Source: Nipponacmea schrenckii (lineage: Eukaryota; Mollusca; Gastropoda; Lottiidae). Taken from it: a stretch of 64,000 nucleotides of DNA. A program made the position numbers and the translations under genes. Shown piece by piece: positions 25,809-38,900 of the stretch; within the stretch, counting starts at the first letter, position 1, and every line of letters starts with the position of its first letter. The notes below the pieces were generated by a model. The model made no database searches. It saw only the letters and a list, made by a program, of their open reading frames with translations, and was not told the origin of the DNA. The stretch lies in contig CM060201.1 in the NCBI GenBank assembly GCA_030562195.1, forward strand, positions 24,596,067-24,660,066, written 5' to 3'.

Positions 25809-25949
25809 GATAAACGACTTTCTGTTTTAGATTTAGAGGGGGTTTATTCGATATTTAACCATGCTTGAATATACCATTAGATCTAATGATTCAAGCATGG
25901 TTAAATATCGAATAAACCCCCTCTAAATCTAAAACAGAAAGTGTTTATC
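25809..25949. repeat. Near-perfect palindrome of about 140 bp
   Basis: The 62-bp arm at 25809-25870 and the arm at 25889-25949 are reverse complements except for one single-base indel near the outer end. The loop is 18 bp and itself contains the perfect palindrome CATTAGATCTAATG. It could extrude as a cruciform or fold as a long hairpin RNA. Confidence 0.95.
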
Positions 25950-26194
25950 TTCTAATTAACCACAGAAAATTTTTTATTAAGAAATATTTTATATGAAATG
26001 ATTGATAAATGGTTATGTGATATTAAGAATACTTTTTACGATATTGCGTTGGGTTATATATGGGACATATCGTTTTATTTTATTCATATATCTGATATCG
26101 ACACTACCAATACCAGAAATATTGATATTATTAAAGGGGAGTGATATGACAGCATCTGTATTTCACCTAAAGTTTTCTATTTGTAGAAACATAG

Positions 26195-26262
26195 AGGGTA
26201 AAACTACTTATAAATAGATCTAAAATAATTAGTAAATTGAATAATAAATAATTATATTATAT
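26195..26262. repeat. Third partial copy of the palindrome-arm outer flank
   Basis: AACTACTTATAAATAGAT, then AAAATAATTAGTAAATTGAA, repeats the sequence at 23406-23460 of the left arm in the same orientation, and the inverse at about 28010-28070 in the right arm. Only about 65 bp is shared. Confidence 0.8.
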
Positions 26263-26846
26263 TGCACAGAATTTCACGTTGATCTACAGGGTGTTTGAAG
26301 TGCAGATTACTCCAGTTTAGATCTAGTAACCTACTGAGCATTTGAAAGTCAAAGGTAAGCCTGCATACGGCCTTTTTACTTCAACCAATTCGGATTTGAT
26401 TATCTAATCAGTGATTACCTCCTAATCAAATCCGATTTTAGAGTTGAAACAAATACGATTATTAGGGATCCAATTACAAAATGGCCGCCGTTTGAAAGAG
26501 AATTTGTGCTTCCGTTTGAGCCATTGATTGATTGGTCCATAGATATCATCTATTATATGATACCTATGGATTGGTCTATATAATTTTCCGCCAGCCGCCA
26601 TCTTGACTAATCCAAACTAAATCCATTCAGCCATCTCAAATTCAAATTCTTTACTTCTTGATTCTCGTCCTCGATACCCCTTCAAGCTGCCTTATAAGCT
26701 ATGAATTTGACTCAAGGGCAATAAATCTCTTGCTTGTAGAAGAAATGCGGATGAATAGAAAGTGGGAGAGAGGGAGGTGGGGGGAGTCCATATGTAAACA
26801 TCAATGACAAATAAATGTAATTTATATATTTTTAATACAAGTGGTA

Positions 26847-26852
26847 TTTATT
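26847..26852 (-). terminator. Poly(A) signal of the right Gly/Met-rich gene
   Basis: AATAAA on the minus strand, in the 3' exon that starts at 26891 after the acceptor at 26892-26894. Confidence 0.6.
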
Positions 26853-27125
26853 TTACAAATGTCTTGAGGTTTGAAATTGGATCACCATTGTCTGAAATAA
26901 AAAAGAAATTGCAATGGATGGGTGATATATTACATAGTCGTTTTAACCACGCCCACCTATCATGGGATCCATGTTTTAGTACGAGATAGTAACGGTTACT
27001 AGTTCATGACGAAATGCGTTACCAATATATTCTTGAGTAACGTCATATTTACATAACAATTAAGACGTGTATAGTATGTATCATTTAATTTATATCAAAG
27101 CTCAAATGCAAACTGTGTACGTACC

Positions 27126-27476
27126 TTATTTTCCCATCATACCGCCCATCATACCGTATCCGCCCATTCCACCGAGCATACCTCCCATCATACCGTATCC
27201 GCCCATTCCACCGAGCATACCTCCCATCATACCGTATCCGCCCATTCCACCAAGCATACCGAGTCCACCATAACCCATCATCATTGGGTTGTACATACCA
27301 CCCATCATACCCATACCTCCCATGCCTCCCATCATACCAAGTCCGCCCATACCCATCATGTAGGGGTCCATCATCCCCATACCGCCCATCATCCCCATAC
27401 CACCCATCATTGGGCTAAAAGCCAGAGTTGTGGCGGCGAAGGTCAAACATAAGGCGATGGTAAAGAAGGTGTTCAT
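27126..27476 (-). CDS. Secreted Gly/Met-rich protein, right copy
   Basis: Twin of the gene at 23993-24582 on the opposite strand; 116 residues in a single coding exon. The start is the ATG after the 5'UTR acceptor (exon begins at 27484); an upstream in-frame ATG lies in the intron. Signal peptide residues 1-19 are identical to the twin. The mature chain is nearly all Gly, Met, Tyr and Leu, with three tandem GGMLGGMGGYGMM-type units at the C-terminus against two in the twin, and ends GGMMGK. The stop TAA lies directly before the splice donor (AAATAAG|GTACGT), so the last exon is 3'UTR here, unlike in the twin. A noncoding first exon ends at 27854, and a TATA box lies at 27929-27936. The two genes converge. 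A structural or secreted-matrix role is inference from composition. Confidence 0.82.
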   Translation of the reverse strand: MNTFFTIALCLTFAATTLAFSPMMGGMGMMGGMGMMDPYMMGMGGLGMMGGMGGMGMMGGMYNPMMMGYGGLGMLGGMGGYGMMGGMLGGMGGYGMMGGMLGGMGGYGMMGGMMGK

Positions 27477-27928
27477 CTTGATTTCTGAAAAGGTTAGAGA
27501 ATAACACAATATTTGGTACGGATAATGGAACATGTACAGAGGTTTTCTAAATTTGTTCTATGTATCGGAGAAACTGATAGAATCAATTAGTGTCATTCTA
27601 AAATTTAGCTAGACATCTATGGTTCCTACAATTCCAACTAAACGTTTTATGAGATCACTAATTCAAAGTCATTCTTGATCAATCACATCATCAAACACTT
27701 TGATTAAAAATTGGAATAGTGCGAATTGATGCGATCAGTGTCCCCGAAACACAATATACGAATTTTAAAAATCTTTGTGCTATATATGATTTTATTATTA
27801 ACTTCTATTAACCAAAAAGCACAATGTATTTAATATAACATATATCAACTTACTAGTGTCGGTTGGTTGTGATGTTGATACTTTGTAGAATAGAAGATTT
27901 GTGATATTTTTACCTTCAATACAGTCTG

Positions 27929-27936
27929 TATTTATA
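27929..27936 (-). promoter_or_regulatory. TATA box of the right Gly/Met-rich gene
   Basis: TATAAATA on the minus strand, mirroring 23529-23536, about 75 bases before the 5'UTR donor at 27853. Confidence 0.65.
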
Positions 27937-28837
27937 CATTAATTATTACAGCATCCAGTTGAATTGAATAATCTAATTAAAACTATCACTCATTTTTATT
28001 AATACAATATTATTTATTATTCAATTTACTAATTATTTTAAATCTATTTATAAGTAGTTTCACCCTCGGCTTGAAGGAACCAGGATGTAAGGTAAGTTGT
28101 TAACAAATCTGACGCCATATTTCGATCAATGGCCATGGGCAAGATATCCGTTTACGTCGAGGACATGGGGAATCGTTTCAGGCGTCGATGAGTAAGAAGA
28201 GAGTGACTTTTTACCCTGCAGTCTTTCAGATTTAGCAGTCTAAGAAAATAGCAGTCTAAATAGTCGTGTGTTTTCAGGAACAAGATTATATTAATTTTTG
28301 CTTTGTATAATATCTAAAATTTCTATTACGAACTGAATCTAATACTTTTACTCAGACAATTTTTTGTGCATCCATTTGATTAGACTTTTCGCCAACCAAA
28401 GCTCTCTCGACAGGACATCTGTAAACTATAAGCCATAATGTTTAGTCTTTATGTCGAGGGCTCTGATTAGTTGTATTTTCTAGCATACGATCCAATCAAA
28501 TCGCTGTATTTCTTGATATAAAAGGCTTGATGGTATAAAGCTAACATCATTAATAATTTGTTATCGCGAAGATGTCCATAGTCATTGAACTGAATTGGGT
28601 GATATTTACTAAGATTTTCGTGTTCTTGAAGCCAAATATTATCAAGTTTCAAGGATTCTATGTCTGACACAGAGTGTTGTTATGATTTTATTTATGATGA
28701 AATCCATTTTTGTTTTTCTTTTGTGGGTTTCAGTATCCATAGCAACGTTATTTCTATTGTCACTAGAGAATACTTTTGTTTTAGTACACTTCAGGCAGAT
28801 GCCATCTTGATGTAACATCTTGCTTTAATAATTGTCA

Positions 28838-29180
28838 GAAATGCAAGCAATATGGATTCGTATACCACAAGTTTCCGACTGCCATCGACGATGCCTTCTG
28901 GCATATCGTCAATATTTTTATGTCCAACCAAAGCTTTAAAAGTGCAAAGAAAATTGTTAAAGAAAGATTTGTCAGAAAAAATGCAAGCAATATGGCTTCG
29001 TATACCACCAGTTCTCGACTGCCATCGAAGACGACCTCTGGCGCCATATTAATGATGTATCGTCAATACATGCATATTAATTCTCTAATTTCTGATATAA
29101 ACAAAACATTTCGCATAAAATGCATATCACATAGGAAATGTCCAACCAAAGTTCTCAAAATGTAGGAAAAATTGTTAAAA
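28838..29180. repeat. Tandem duplication, about 130-200-bp unit
   Basis: The series ATGCAAGCAATATGG, TTCGTATACCAC, CGACTGCCATCGA and TGTCCAACCAAAG, followed by AAAATTGTTAAA, occurs twice (about 28838 and 28980). The second copy has an insertion before the last block. Confidence 0.75.
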
Positions 29181-29450
29181 ATCGTTTTGACTTCAAGTCA
29201 TATCATAACCTAATCAATTTAAATGCCAACTCTGAAGAGATACTGTATGTTTTAAAGGCGATCTTAATCTCATTTAAGTTTCCAGGTCGACTTTCAATAC
29301 TTGTTATGTGTAATTAAACCATACATAACCAAACAACATAATGACCCTATAATGATATAATCCGTTAATCCGCGATAATCTACTGTTTGTAACTATATAC
29401 CGTAGTGATAATAATAAACAGTAACTAAGGTTGAGTATAAAATAAACTAC

Positions 29451-29457
29451 TATAAAA
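29451..29457 (+). promoter_or_regulatory. TATA box of the beta-tubulin gene
   Basis: TATAAAAGAC is 112 bases upstream of the start codon, implying a start near 29480 and a short 5'UTR. A second TATAAAA-like match (GTATAAAATA) is 16 bases upstream. Confidence 0.6.
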
Positions 29458-29562
29458 GACCTAAGCTTCATCAAAATATTATCATTCCTTTGCTATTTCT
29501 TCATACAGTATCATACATTTACCGTTTTACCTCGATTAGACTCAATACTATCAACATCAAAA

Positions 29563-31457
<1,895 letters not shown>

Positions 31458-31746
31458 ATCTAGTGAGGTTTTATAACCACACCAATATTATTTATTTCAA
31501 TATATGTATTTTTAATTTATTGCTGATATTTGTTTATCAATTTTTAAAAGACATTTTATTTCATTATCTCTGTGTAATTTTGTTTTTTTCTGCAGTCGCC
31601 AAATGGGTCAAGTGCTACAATAGCAAAGTCTTTCTGCAGTCTCCATTAGCAACAATAGCTACAATAGCAAAGTATGTTACCTAGGCGATGATCGTATAAT
31701 GATTTGATGTAAGCTGTATTCATAATTATTTTACATATAGCAAACC

Positions 31747-31752
31747 AATAAA
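31747..31752 (+). terminator. Poly(A) signal of beta-tubulin
   Basis: AATAAA about 290 bases after the stop codon; the first canonical hexamer in the 3'UTR. Confidence 0.5.
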
Positions 31753-32250
31753 TTAAGAAAATAACAAACAATTATTCATGAAATATTGTTATTTACCACG
31801 GTTTTAACAGAACTGATTTTTAAACTCTTAAAAATTAATATTTATTATAGCAGGAAAATATATAAAAATACAGACTCGAACTTTGTTATCTGCCATGTCT
31901 CAATCCGATCTCCCTTTCTAAACAGATGTCTCAAGTTTATCTCAACAGTTTGCATCCAAAGGTTGTTTTCAATGCCTAAAAAATGCAAAACCACAATATT
32001 GTTTGTGTGATTGACAGTGGGTTCCAGCTTTTAACACAAAGAACAAATCTTTCTCTTCATGGACGCTGCCATCTTGATAATCGCGGACTTGTAATGTGAA
32101 ATGTGACCTTAAGGCTTTGTTAAATATACATGACCTTTCTCAAAATTCGACCGAATCAGTCGGATGTAGTGATTTAAAATGTCGGCCAACCAATTTCGTA
32201 CCTGTTTTGATATGTAAGAACAATAAGTAGTTTGGATGTTCACAATAGCA

Positions 32251-33234
32251 TTAAACCACACGATTCAGAATCATTTGCAAAAAATAACGATGCCATCTCG
32301 TGTCTTCAGTCAGTTCTGGATGGAATGAGGTACAGAAAACATTTCCTTGTCTAGCAGCAACGATGACGCTTGATTCCAAATTGTCTTCTAATGTAGCGAG
32401 TACTTGGACGTCCGGGCTTGAGGTCCGTATTATTGCTGGCGCGCGAATGAATACCCCGTGAAAATATTCCGATTCTGTGTCATTCTTCGATATGAGATTC
32501 GGATCAGCTATTCTTAAATCTGCTTCAAAACTGTTTATTTGACGTCCAAAATAATTTCTTGAAACTACAGTATCCATACAATTCAACTGAAATTTAACAA
32601 AATAGATTGTGTTGCATAATATTCAGGAATACCACTTATTTGTTATACACAGAAAGATGGAAAACTCAAAGTTTCAAGATAGTTTTAGAAGGAATTCGAT
32701 CGGGACCAGGTTTCTGTTGAGATTGTAGGACAAAGGGAGGTAATTGTTTAAATACACCATACATACAGACGACAATTATATTTTTTAACAATGGCGTTCC
32801 TAAATTGGTGTACTAGTATACGTGTATGACTTACGGTTTTGTACTTTCTCTTAGTATAAAAAGGGGAGACAATCGAAGAAAAGACTTACAGATATTTGAC
32901 CACCTTGCTTCTGATGTTCTGTTTCCTTAGCCAGCAAAATCATTCCGGCACAGGTTCCCCAAGTTATATGATTCTTGTTCATTATCCAAGTTCTCAGCGG
33001 TTTTTCCATGTTGTTCCTCTTCAGAAACAGACTTATGGCCGTGCTCTCGCCTCCCGGTATAATCAAACCATTCAAATCGTTAGTTATATGATCCGAATGC
33101 CGAACTTCGGTCACTTCCACTCGAACATGATCGTTCAGTTCTCTAGCCGCTTTGTTTAAAGCATTCTTATGCTCAAGAAAAGCTCCTTGCACTTCTAAAA
33201 CACCGATTCGTAGTTTCTTGATATCGTTCGACAT
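32251..33234 (-). CDS. Pyridoxal 5'-phosphate synthase glutaminase subunit (PdxT/PDX2/SNO)
   Basis: Class I glutamine amidotransferase that hydrolyses glutamine and channels ammonia to PdxS for PLP synthesis. Coding exons are 33234-32890 and 32586-32251 (phase 0 intron, donor GTAAGT), giving 226 residues, close to the roughly 190-250 of the family. The triad is complete: Cys95 in WGTCAGM, and His204 and Glu206 in SFHPELTED. The GGES oxyanion-type motif is at residues 61-64 and the RNYFGRQINSFEADL signature at 125-139. An acceptor at 33263-33265 suggests an upstream 5'UTR exon; a CCTATATAGG TATA-like site near 33515 with a donor after 33479 is one candidate. It is transcribed away from pdxS, with 2.76 kb between the two start codons. 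No truncation or frameshift is visible. Confidence 0.95.
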
Positions 33235-33664
33235 ATCGTACTTGTCTTTCTGTGTGGTGTCACTGAAATACGCGATTTATATAAAGAAGCTAAATTCCGT
33301 ATACATTAGGTGACTTAAATTTAATTTTGCATACATGGCTTTGTCAATGGAATCAGTTATTTAACAACTGAAACAGAACAGATTGATTAACAGATATAAA
33401 CAATTTTTTGCTTTATAATTTGTCCAATATTATTTTAATGCAATTTCGATAACTGAAAAAAAAAAAAAAACAATTTACCTGCTTCGAGAAATCTAACGGC
33501 GATATTGGTGTCCTATATAGGAGTGACTTTGTCCTTGTATATTTTCTGATGTAATGTAAAACCACGAGACAAACAATATACAATAATGACATTCCGCTGT
33601 TAATGACATACATATTTTCATATTGTGTTGATAACTTATCATTGTGGTTACATCAGACTAATTT

Positions 33665-34005
33665 TGAACAAAAACATTCTGGACACCCGTTTACTTGTTA
33701 ATTATATAACATTGATAAGGTTAACCTTTGGACGCCATTTTCTAATATATCAGAAGTACCAATTTTACATAATAGGTAAATTAAGGTAAAACATTCTGAA
33801 CACCCAAGTATGTGCTAAATTATCGCATTGATGAGGTACCAATGGACGCCATTTTCTAATATATCAAAAGTACCAATTTTGCATAAAAGGTAAATTGAAG
33901 GGAAAAGCAAGAGCAAGAAAGTCGCCATTTTCTTATTTCGGAGTAACAAACTCTGCAAAACCAAAATTTAGAGTAACAGCATTCTGGACACCCAGAAAGG
34001 AGACA
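33665..34005. repeat. Tandem repeat of about 120 bp between pdxT and pdxS
   Basis: The series ACATTCTGGACACCC, GGACGCCATTTTCTAATATA, AGTACCAATTTT and AGGTAAATT occurs at about 33672 and 33790; a third partial copy begins near 33980. Confidence 0.75.
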
Positions 34006-34337
34006 CCTATTTCGTAATCAAATAGCACGATATTCTCATATTTTGACGTATGATTGAGTTCTTAAAAAGTATAGAAAGCCATTCATGAGATACTTGTTTA
34101 GATCAATTTTTGTCAAAAAAAAGTCTTGAAAACCATATGGAATGTCATAGAAATAGGTATTTTGCAACTGAACCCCCATTTTGCATTCCTTCTTATATAA
34201 ACAATAGAAGCAGCTTTTTAATTTATTCATACCAGCAGTTCAAGCGCAATTTTAGATGATCCAGAAAGAAGTAATATTCTTAGAACTTGTATGGCATTTT
34301 GAAGCATCACTTTTTTTAGGTTTTATTATTACTTGTA

Positions 34338-34555
34338 GAACGTTACCTGTATATGTAATGAAACGTTACCTGTATGTGTAGTGAAACGTTACCTGTATGT
34401 GTAATGAAACGTTACCTGTATGTGAAACGTTACCTGTATGTGTAATGAAACGTTACCTGTATGTGTAATGAAACGTTACCTGTATATGTAATGAAACGTT
34501 ACCTGTATGTGTAATGAAACGTTACCTGTATGTGTAGTGAAACGTTGTGTTTAAC
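34338..34555. repeat. Minisatellite, 23-bp unit, nine copies
   Basis: The unit is GAAACGTTACCTGTATGTGT plus AAT or AGT; one copy is shortened by 5 bases. It lies in the shared upstream region of the divergent pdxT and pdxS genes. Confidence 0.95.
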
Positions 34556-34789
34556 TTTGAATTGTTACAATGAAATAAACTAAGATTAGTGCGAAGAATA
34601 GAAACCTTTGTCTCTTTTCCAGCACCTGTCATCGGAGCAACTGTAGGACAAAAATAAGGATCCGAAAATGACGACAGAACTTCCATGTCACGATATAAAT
34701 AGGATAAACAAATAAATTAATATCCAAAAAAACAAATAATTATCCATAAGTATGTACATGTATTTGATTATTGAAAAAGGCTAAACAAT

Positions 34790-34930
34790 GACTTAGTTTT
34801 GTGAGTTTTCCAATTTTAAGGGATTATGTTACTTTATGACACCAGGTAAGTTCACTGATGAATGTTTACTCATATCGACCATTCTTGAGAACTAAAAGTT
34901 TATGTTCAAGCTAAGACGCAGTATTCCATT
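34790..34930. repeat. Dispersed repeat, copy 1
   Basis: About 140 bp beginning TGACTTAGTTTTGTGAGTTT and containing TTACTTTATGACACCAGGT, GACCATTCTTGAGAACT and CTAAGACGCAGTAT. A same-strand copy lies at 54845-54990. It is 170 bases upstream of the pdxS TATA box. Confidence 0.85.
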
Positions 34931-35100
34931 AAATTTTAAGATGGCGGTCATCTGTGCCATTAACCAAAACTTGTTATCGTCCAATATCTGTATAGGTTTC
35001 ATAACGATTAGACTATCATTAGCCACGTATGATAACAATAGAAGTTTCGTGATTTTATAACAATTTGTATTTAAGAACATGAATATTCAGGATTACTCCA

Positions 35101-35108
35101 TATAAATA
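35101..35108 (+). promoter_or_regulatory. TATA box of pdxS
   Basis: TATAAATA followed by a plausible noncoding exon that ends at 35211 (GGACAAG|GTACG). The next acceptor is TTTATTTCAG at 35960. The start would be near 35130. Confidence 0.6.
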
Positions 35109-35992
35109 CCACATCTCGTTCATTACAAATTCAAGGGTGACCTTCAAACGACCAGAAAATAGCAAGAAAAGCTGAAGCTAAACACAAGAAGGTTGAACAA
35201 TTGGGACAAGGTACGTTTATTCATTATTCTTCATTTTATAAATGCGCCATATTAACTGATACACTTGTCACATTTGAAATTGTTTTTAATGGTCTAAAAA
35301 CGATATTAAAACTGAACCTATAGTGACAAAAGTTATCAGCTAATAGGATTATCTCGTCTTTTACTGTTATGGAAGGAGAGGTATAATTTTTTGACAATTA
35401 TTGGAATTTTAACCATTTTAATGTGAATATAGACTGTAATTTCCAAAGTAAAAGCTGATAAACTTTGAGATAACTCAAGCGACGTTCACCTTCTAGAAGC
35501 CTTAAGTATACCATAGTATTTGCTTTGTTATTTATTAATATTCCGTGGACCTTGGTTAACTTAATTTCTATGGTACTTGTATACTGTTGATAGTGTGAAC
35601 ATTTATGTTGGTTTAAACAATATTTATTTTATTAAACAGAGCAATATAAGTTAAACAGTGCAATATGAAATGACGATACCGAAACAAGCCAAAGGCTAAT
35701 ATAAATCTGCTTCGCCTGTGTTCAGTTTCAAATTGGTAATGAGTTAAACGGTTACGTGACTAGATTAAATAAATGTACAATAATATATGTTATAATAATA
35801 TAATATACGATGAAAAATAGGTCCGAAATAGAACGAAGTACATCGAACAGGCATACCGTTTGTGTTGTAAATGATTCTACATTACGACCTGTTACCGTAT
35901 TCTTTTTAATAAAGGTTCTACTGTAGACAGTTTAATATTAATGGGTTTTTTTTATTTCAGAGTACATTTCCGTTGGTTTAAACACAAATAAA

Positions 35993-38900
35993 ATGGCTAA
36001 CATCACAAACGGAGATAATAATGGTACGTACACTAAGGGCGTTCAAAAGAGATTTATTTCTAGTCTTTACCGATTTCTGCGATTGATATGATTCCAGAAA
36101 AAAACTCCATGATCATGTCACTGCGATTATATTTGGATAAGATATGTGTGAAGAGGGCTGCAATGTCTGCCCAAGGATGGGAGAAATCACATAACAGGAC
36201 CCAAAGAAATTTGTCAGATTGTAAATCGAAATGGTGCACATAAACGTTATAGGTGTTCTCGATATCGGGGTTAGAAAATTCCTCTTGATCTCTATAAAGA
36301 TGATATCTCTTATACTTTTCATTTTATGATTTCATTGACTAGTCTTGTTTCCTAATTCTATACTCTGTTCCAAGACTTTCATGTTCTAAACTGTTATTGT
36401 ATCTTTTTTGTTTCAGGAATTGAAGTAACCAATTTAGTAACGGTTCCTGGAATTGGTATGAAAACAGGTCAGTCCGAATGTATACTGTAAGACTACAAAT
36501 TATTGCGAGATAGAAATTAATGCGTTAAATGCGACCTATCCGCGATCGCATTAATTTGTATCCGCATTTTTAAATACATATTTCCAAGTGAATTAATCCA
36601 AGTATTTAAATTGCGACCGGGCGAGATTAAGTAATTAGGTAATTACATGTATCTCTAAATTTGAAGCTGATGAGTAATCAATGACGTTACAAAAACAAAA
36701 CACTTGACTATTTAAAGATAACATCTTGATCATTGTTCATGTCTTTATTCATTAAACACTTGTAGAATTCCGGCTTTTTTCCACCCCAGCTGTCATATTT
36801 CCGGAAAGCCATTTTCTTTTTTTATGATATTGAAAAATGCACCACCTATCGCGGATCGCATTAATTTGTTCTCGCATTTTAGTCTCTATACCCCATGTCG
36901 CATTAATTTGTTGACGCATTAATTTCTAGCCTTACAGTATATATTTCATGAATTCTAATTTAGATAATCACGCCCCAACGTCTCTACAATTGTTTCGGAA
37001 CTATTTCATATTACTATCGTCTTTCTTTAGTTTACATGTAAATCTCGTATTAAAGACTGTGCATTGTACTAATGATTTCAAGTGATTATTTATATCGACC
37101 AAATACCACGCTACTAAATACGGTGTGATTAGTAAATATATACACATGCAAGATTCGTGATTTATAATTGGAAAAAATTGGAAGTTAACTTTTAGGTTTA
37201 GGCCTGGGTCACTTGTGTTTGTTAATTGCGCGAAAAGTTGGAAAAAGCAGGCATATCTATCAATATCTAAGATTGTTTCAATGTTTTTTGTCGAGAAAAA
37301 TATCAAGGTATAACAATCGGGTCTGAATCGGGTCTCACCGAGGACAGGAAAATAGGCCGGATAGATTTAATTATAGTTTTATTTCAGGAACGTTTAAAGT
37401 GAAGGCTGGTCTGGCTCAGATGGCCAAAGGGGGTATCATTATGGATGTTACTAATGCTGAGGAAGCCAGAATTGCAGAGGACGCTGGGGTAAGTGTTGTA
37501 GGAACCTTATAAAAACACGAGTCATAGAGAGTCCAGAAGAATCAAGGTAGTAAAAGTACTTCGATCGAGCAAGTTTTTTACATTTTTTGGATTTTGTAGT
37601 ATTTTTTGAATTAATCATCCCATTTACTTCCAGGCATGTGCTGTCATGGCATTGGAAAGAGTTCCAGCAGATATAAGAAGAGATGGAGGTGTTGCTAGGA
37701 TGACAGATCCAAAGGTACATGTAAAGACATTATGTTTAGTTTATAGCTAACAGATTACAAGAATATGGTATGCTACTGCTGAGGTCTTTTTGTACACTCT
37801 TCACAACGTTTCAACAATTTACATTGACTTTTGAAAGTGTAAATTATTTAAACATTGTTTATAAAGTCAGAAAAGCTATGCTATTATATTGTGAAAACGT
37901 AAGTTATCGAAATGTTTTGTGCAAAAAACAAAAAAAAACTTGGTAGTCTGGTCCATCATAAATGTAGCTTAAAGATTAGTATAAGCAAACGATAACATGT
38001 AAGAACTCCTCGGAAAAAACATAATGTAACACAGCATGAGCTCTTAAAGTCTAGTCTTCTTTATAATGTTACAAAGCATCTATAACGACCTTGTGAACGT
38101 ATTTATTTTAATTTTGAATGTTTATCTTCGGATTTTTTAAAGATATTGTGTTCTAACGATTTTTGTTTTTGTTTTCAGATAATAAGTGATATTATAAAAA
38201 CAGTCACAATACCAGTGATGGCCAAATCACGTATCGGACATTTTGCCGAGGCTCAAATCTTACAATCCCTGGGGGTGGATATGATTGATGAATCTGAAGG
38301 TTTGGGTGTTTTATGTTTGTAACAAAACGTTTTATTTTAGCTTTTGACAAATTTTAACTAAGATCCAATAAATTTTAACTTAGATACAATCAAAATTTCA
38401 ACTGAGTTACAATCAAAATTTTAACTAAGTTACAATCGAAATTTTTGGTAAGATACAATCAAAATTTTAACTAAGATACAATCAAAATTGTAACTAAGAT
38501 ACAATCAAAATTGTAACTAAGATACAATCAAAATTGTAACTAAGATACAATCAAAATTGTGACTAAGATACAATCAAAATTTTAACCAAGATACAATCAA
38601 AATTTTAACCAAGATACAATCAAAATTGTAACTACGATACAATCAAAATTTTAACTTAGATACAATCACAATTTTAACCAAGAGACAATCAAATTTTAAC
38701 TACGATACAATCAATTTTTTAACTAAGATACAATCAAATTTTTAAACTAAGATTCATTCAAATTTTAACGAAAATACAATCAAAAATTTAACGAAGATAC
38801 AATCAAAAATTTAACAAAGATACAGTCAAAATTTGAACTTAGATACAATCAAAATTTTAAGAAATGCAAGAATGATAGCTTGATTCAAAAATATGAGATT

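Larger units (their letters stand above)
26730..28165. repeat. Right arm of the large inverted duplication
   Basis: Reverse complement of 23308-24748. It carries a full second copy of the Gly/Met-rich gene on the minus strand. Similarity stops outside CCATGGGCAAGATATCCG on the right and inside about 26730 on the left. Confidence 0.92.
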
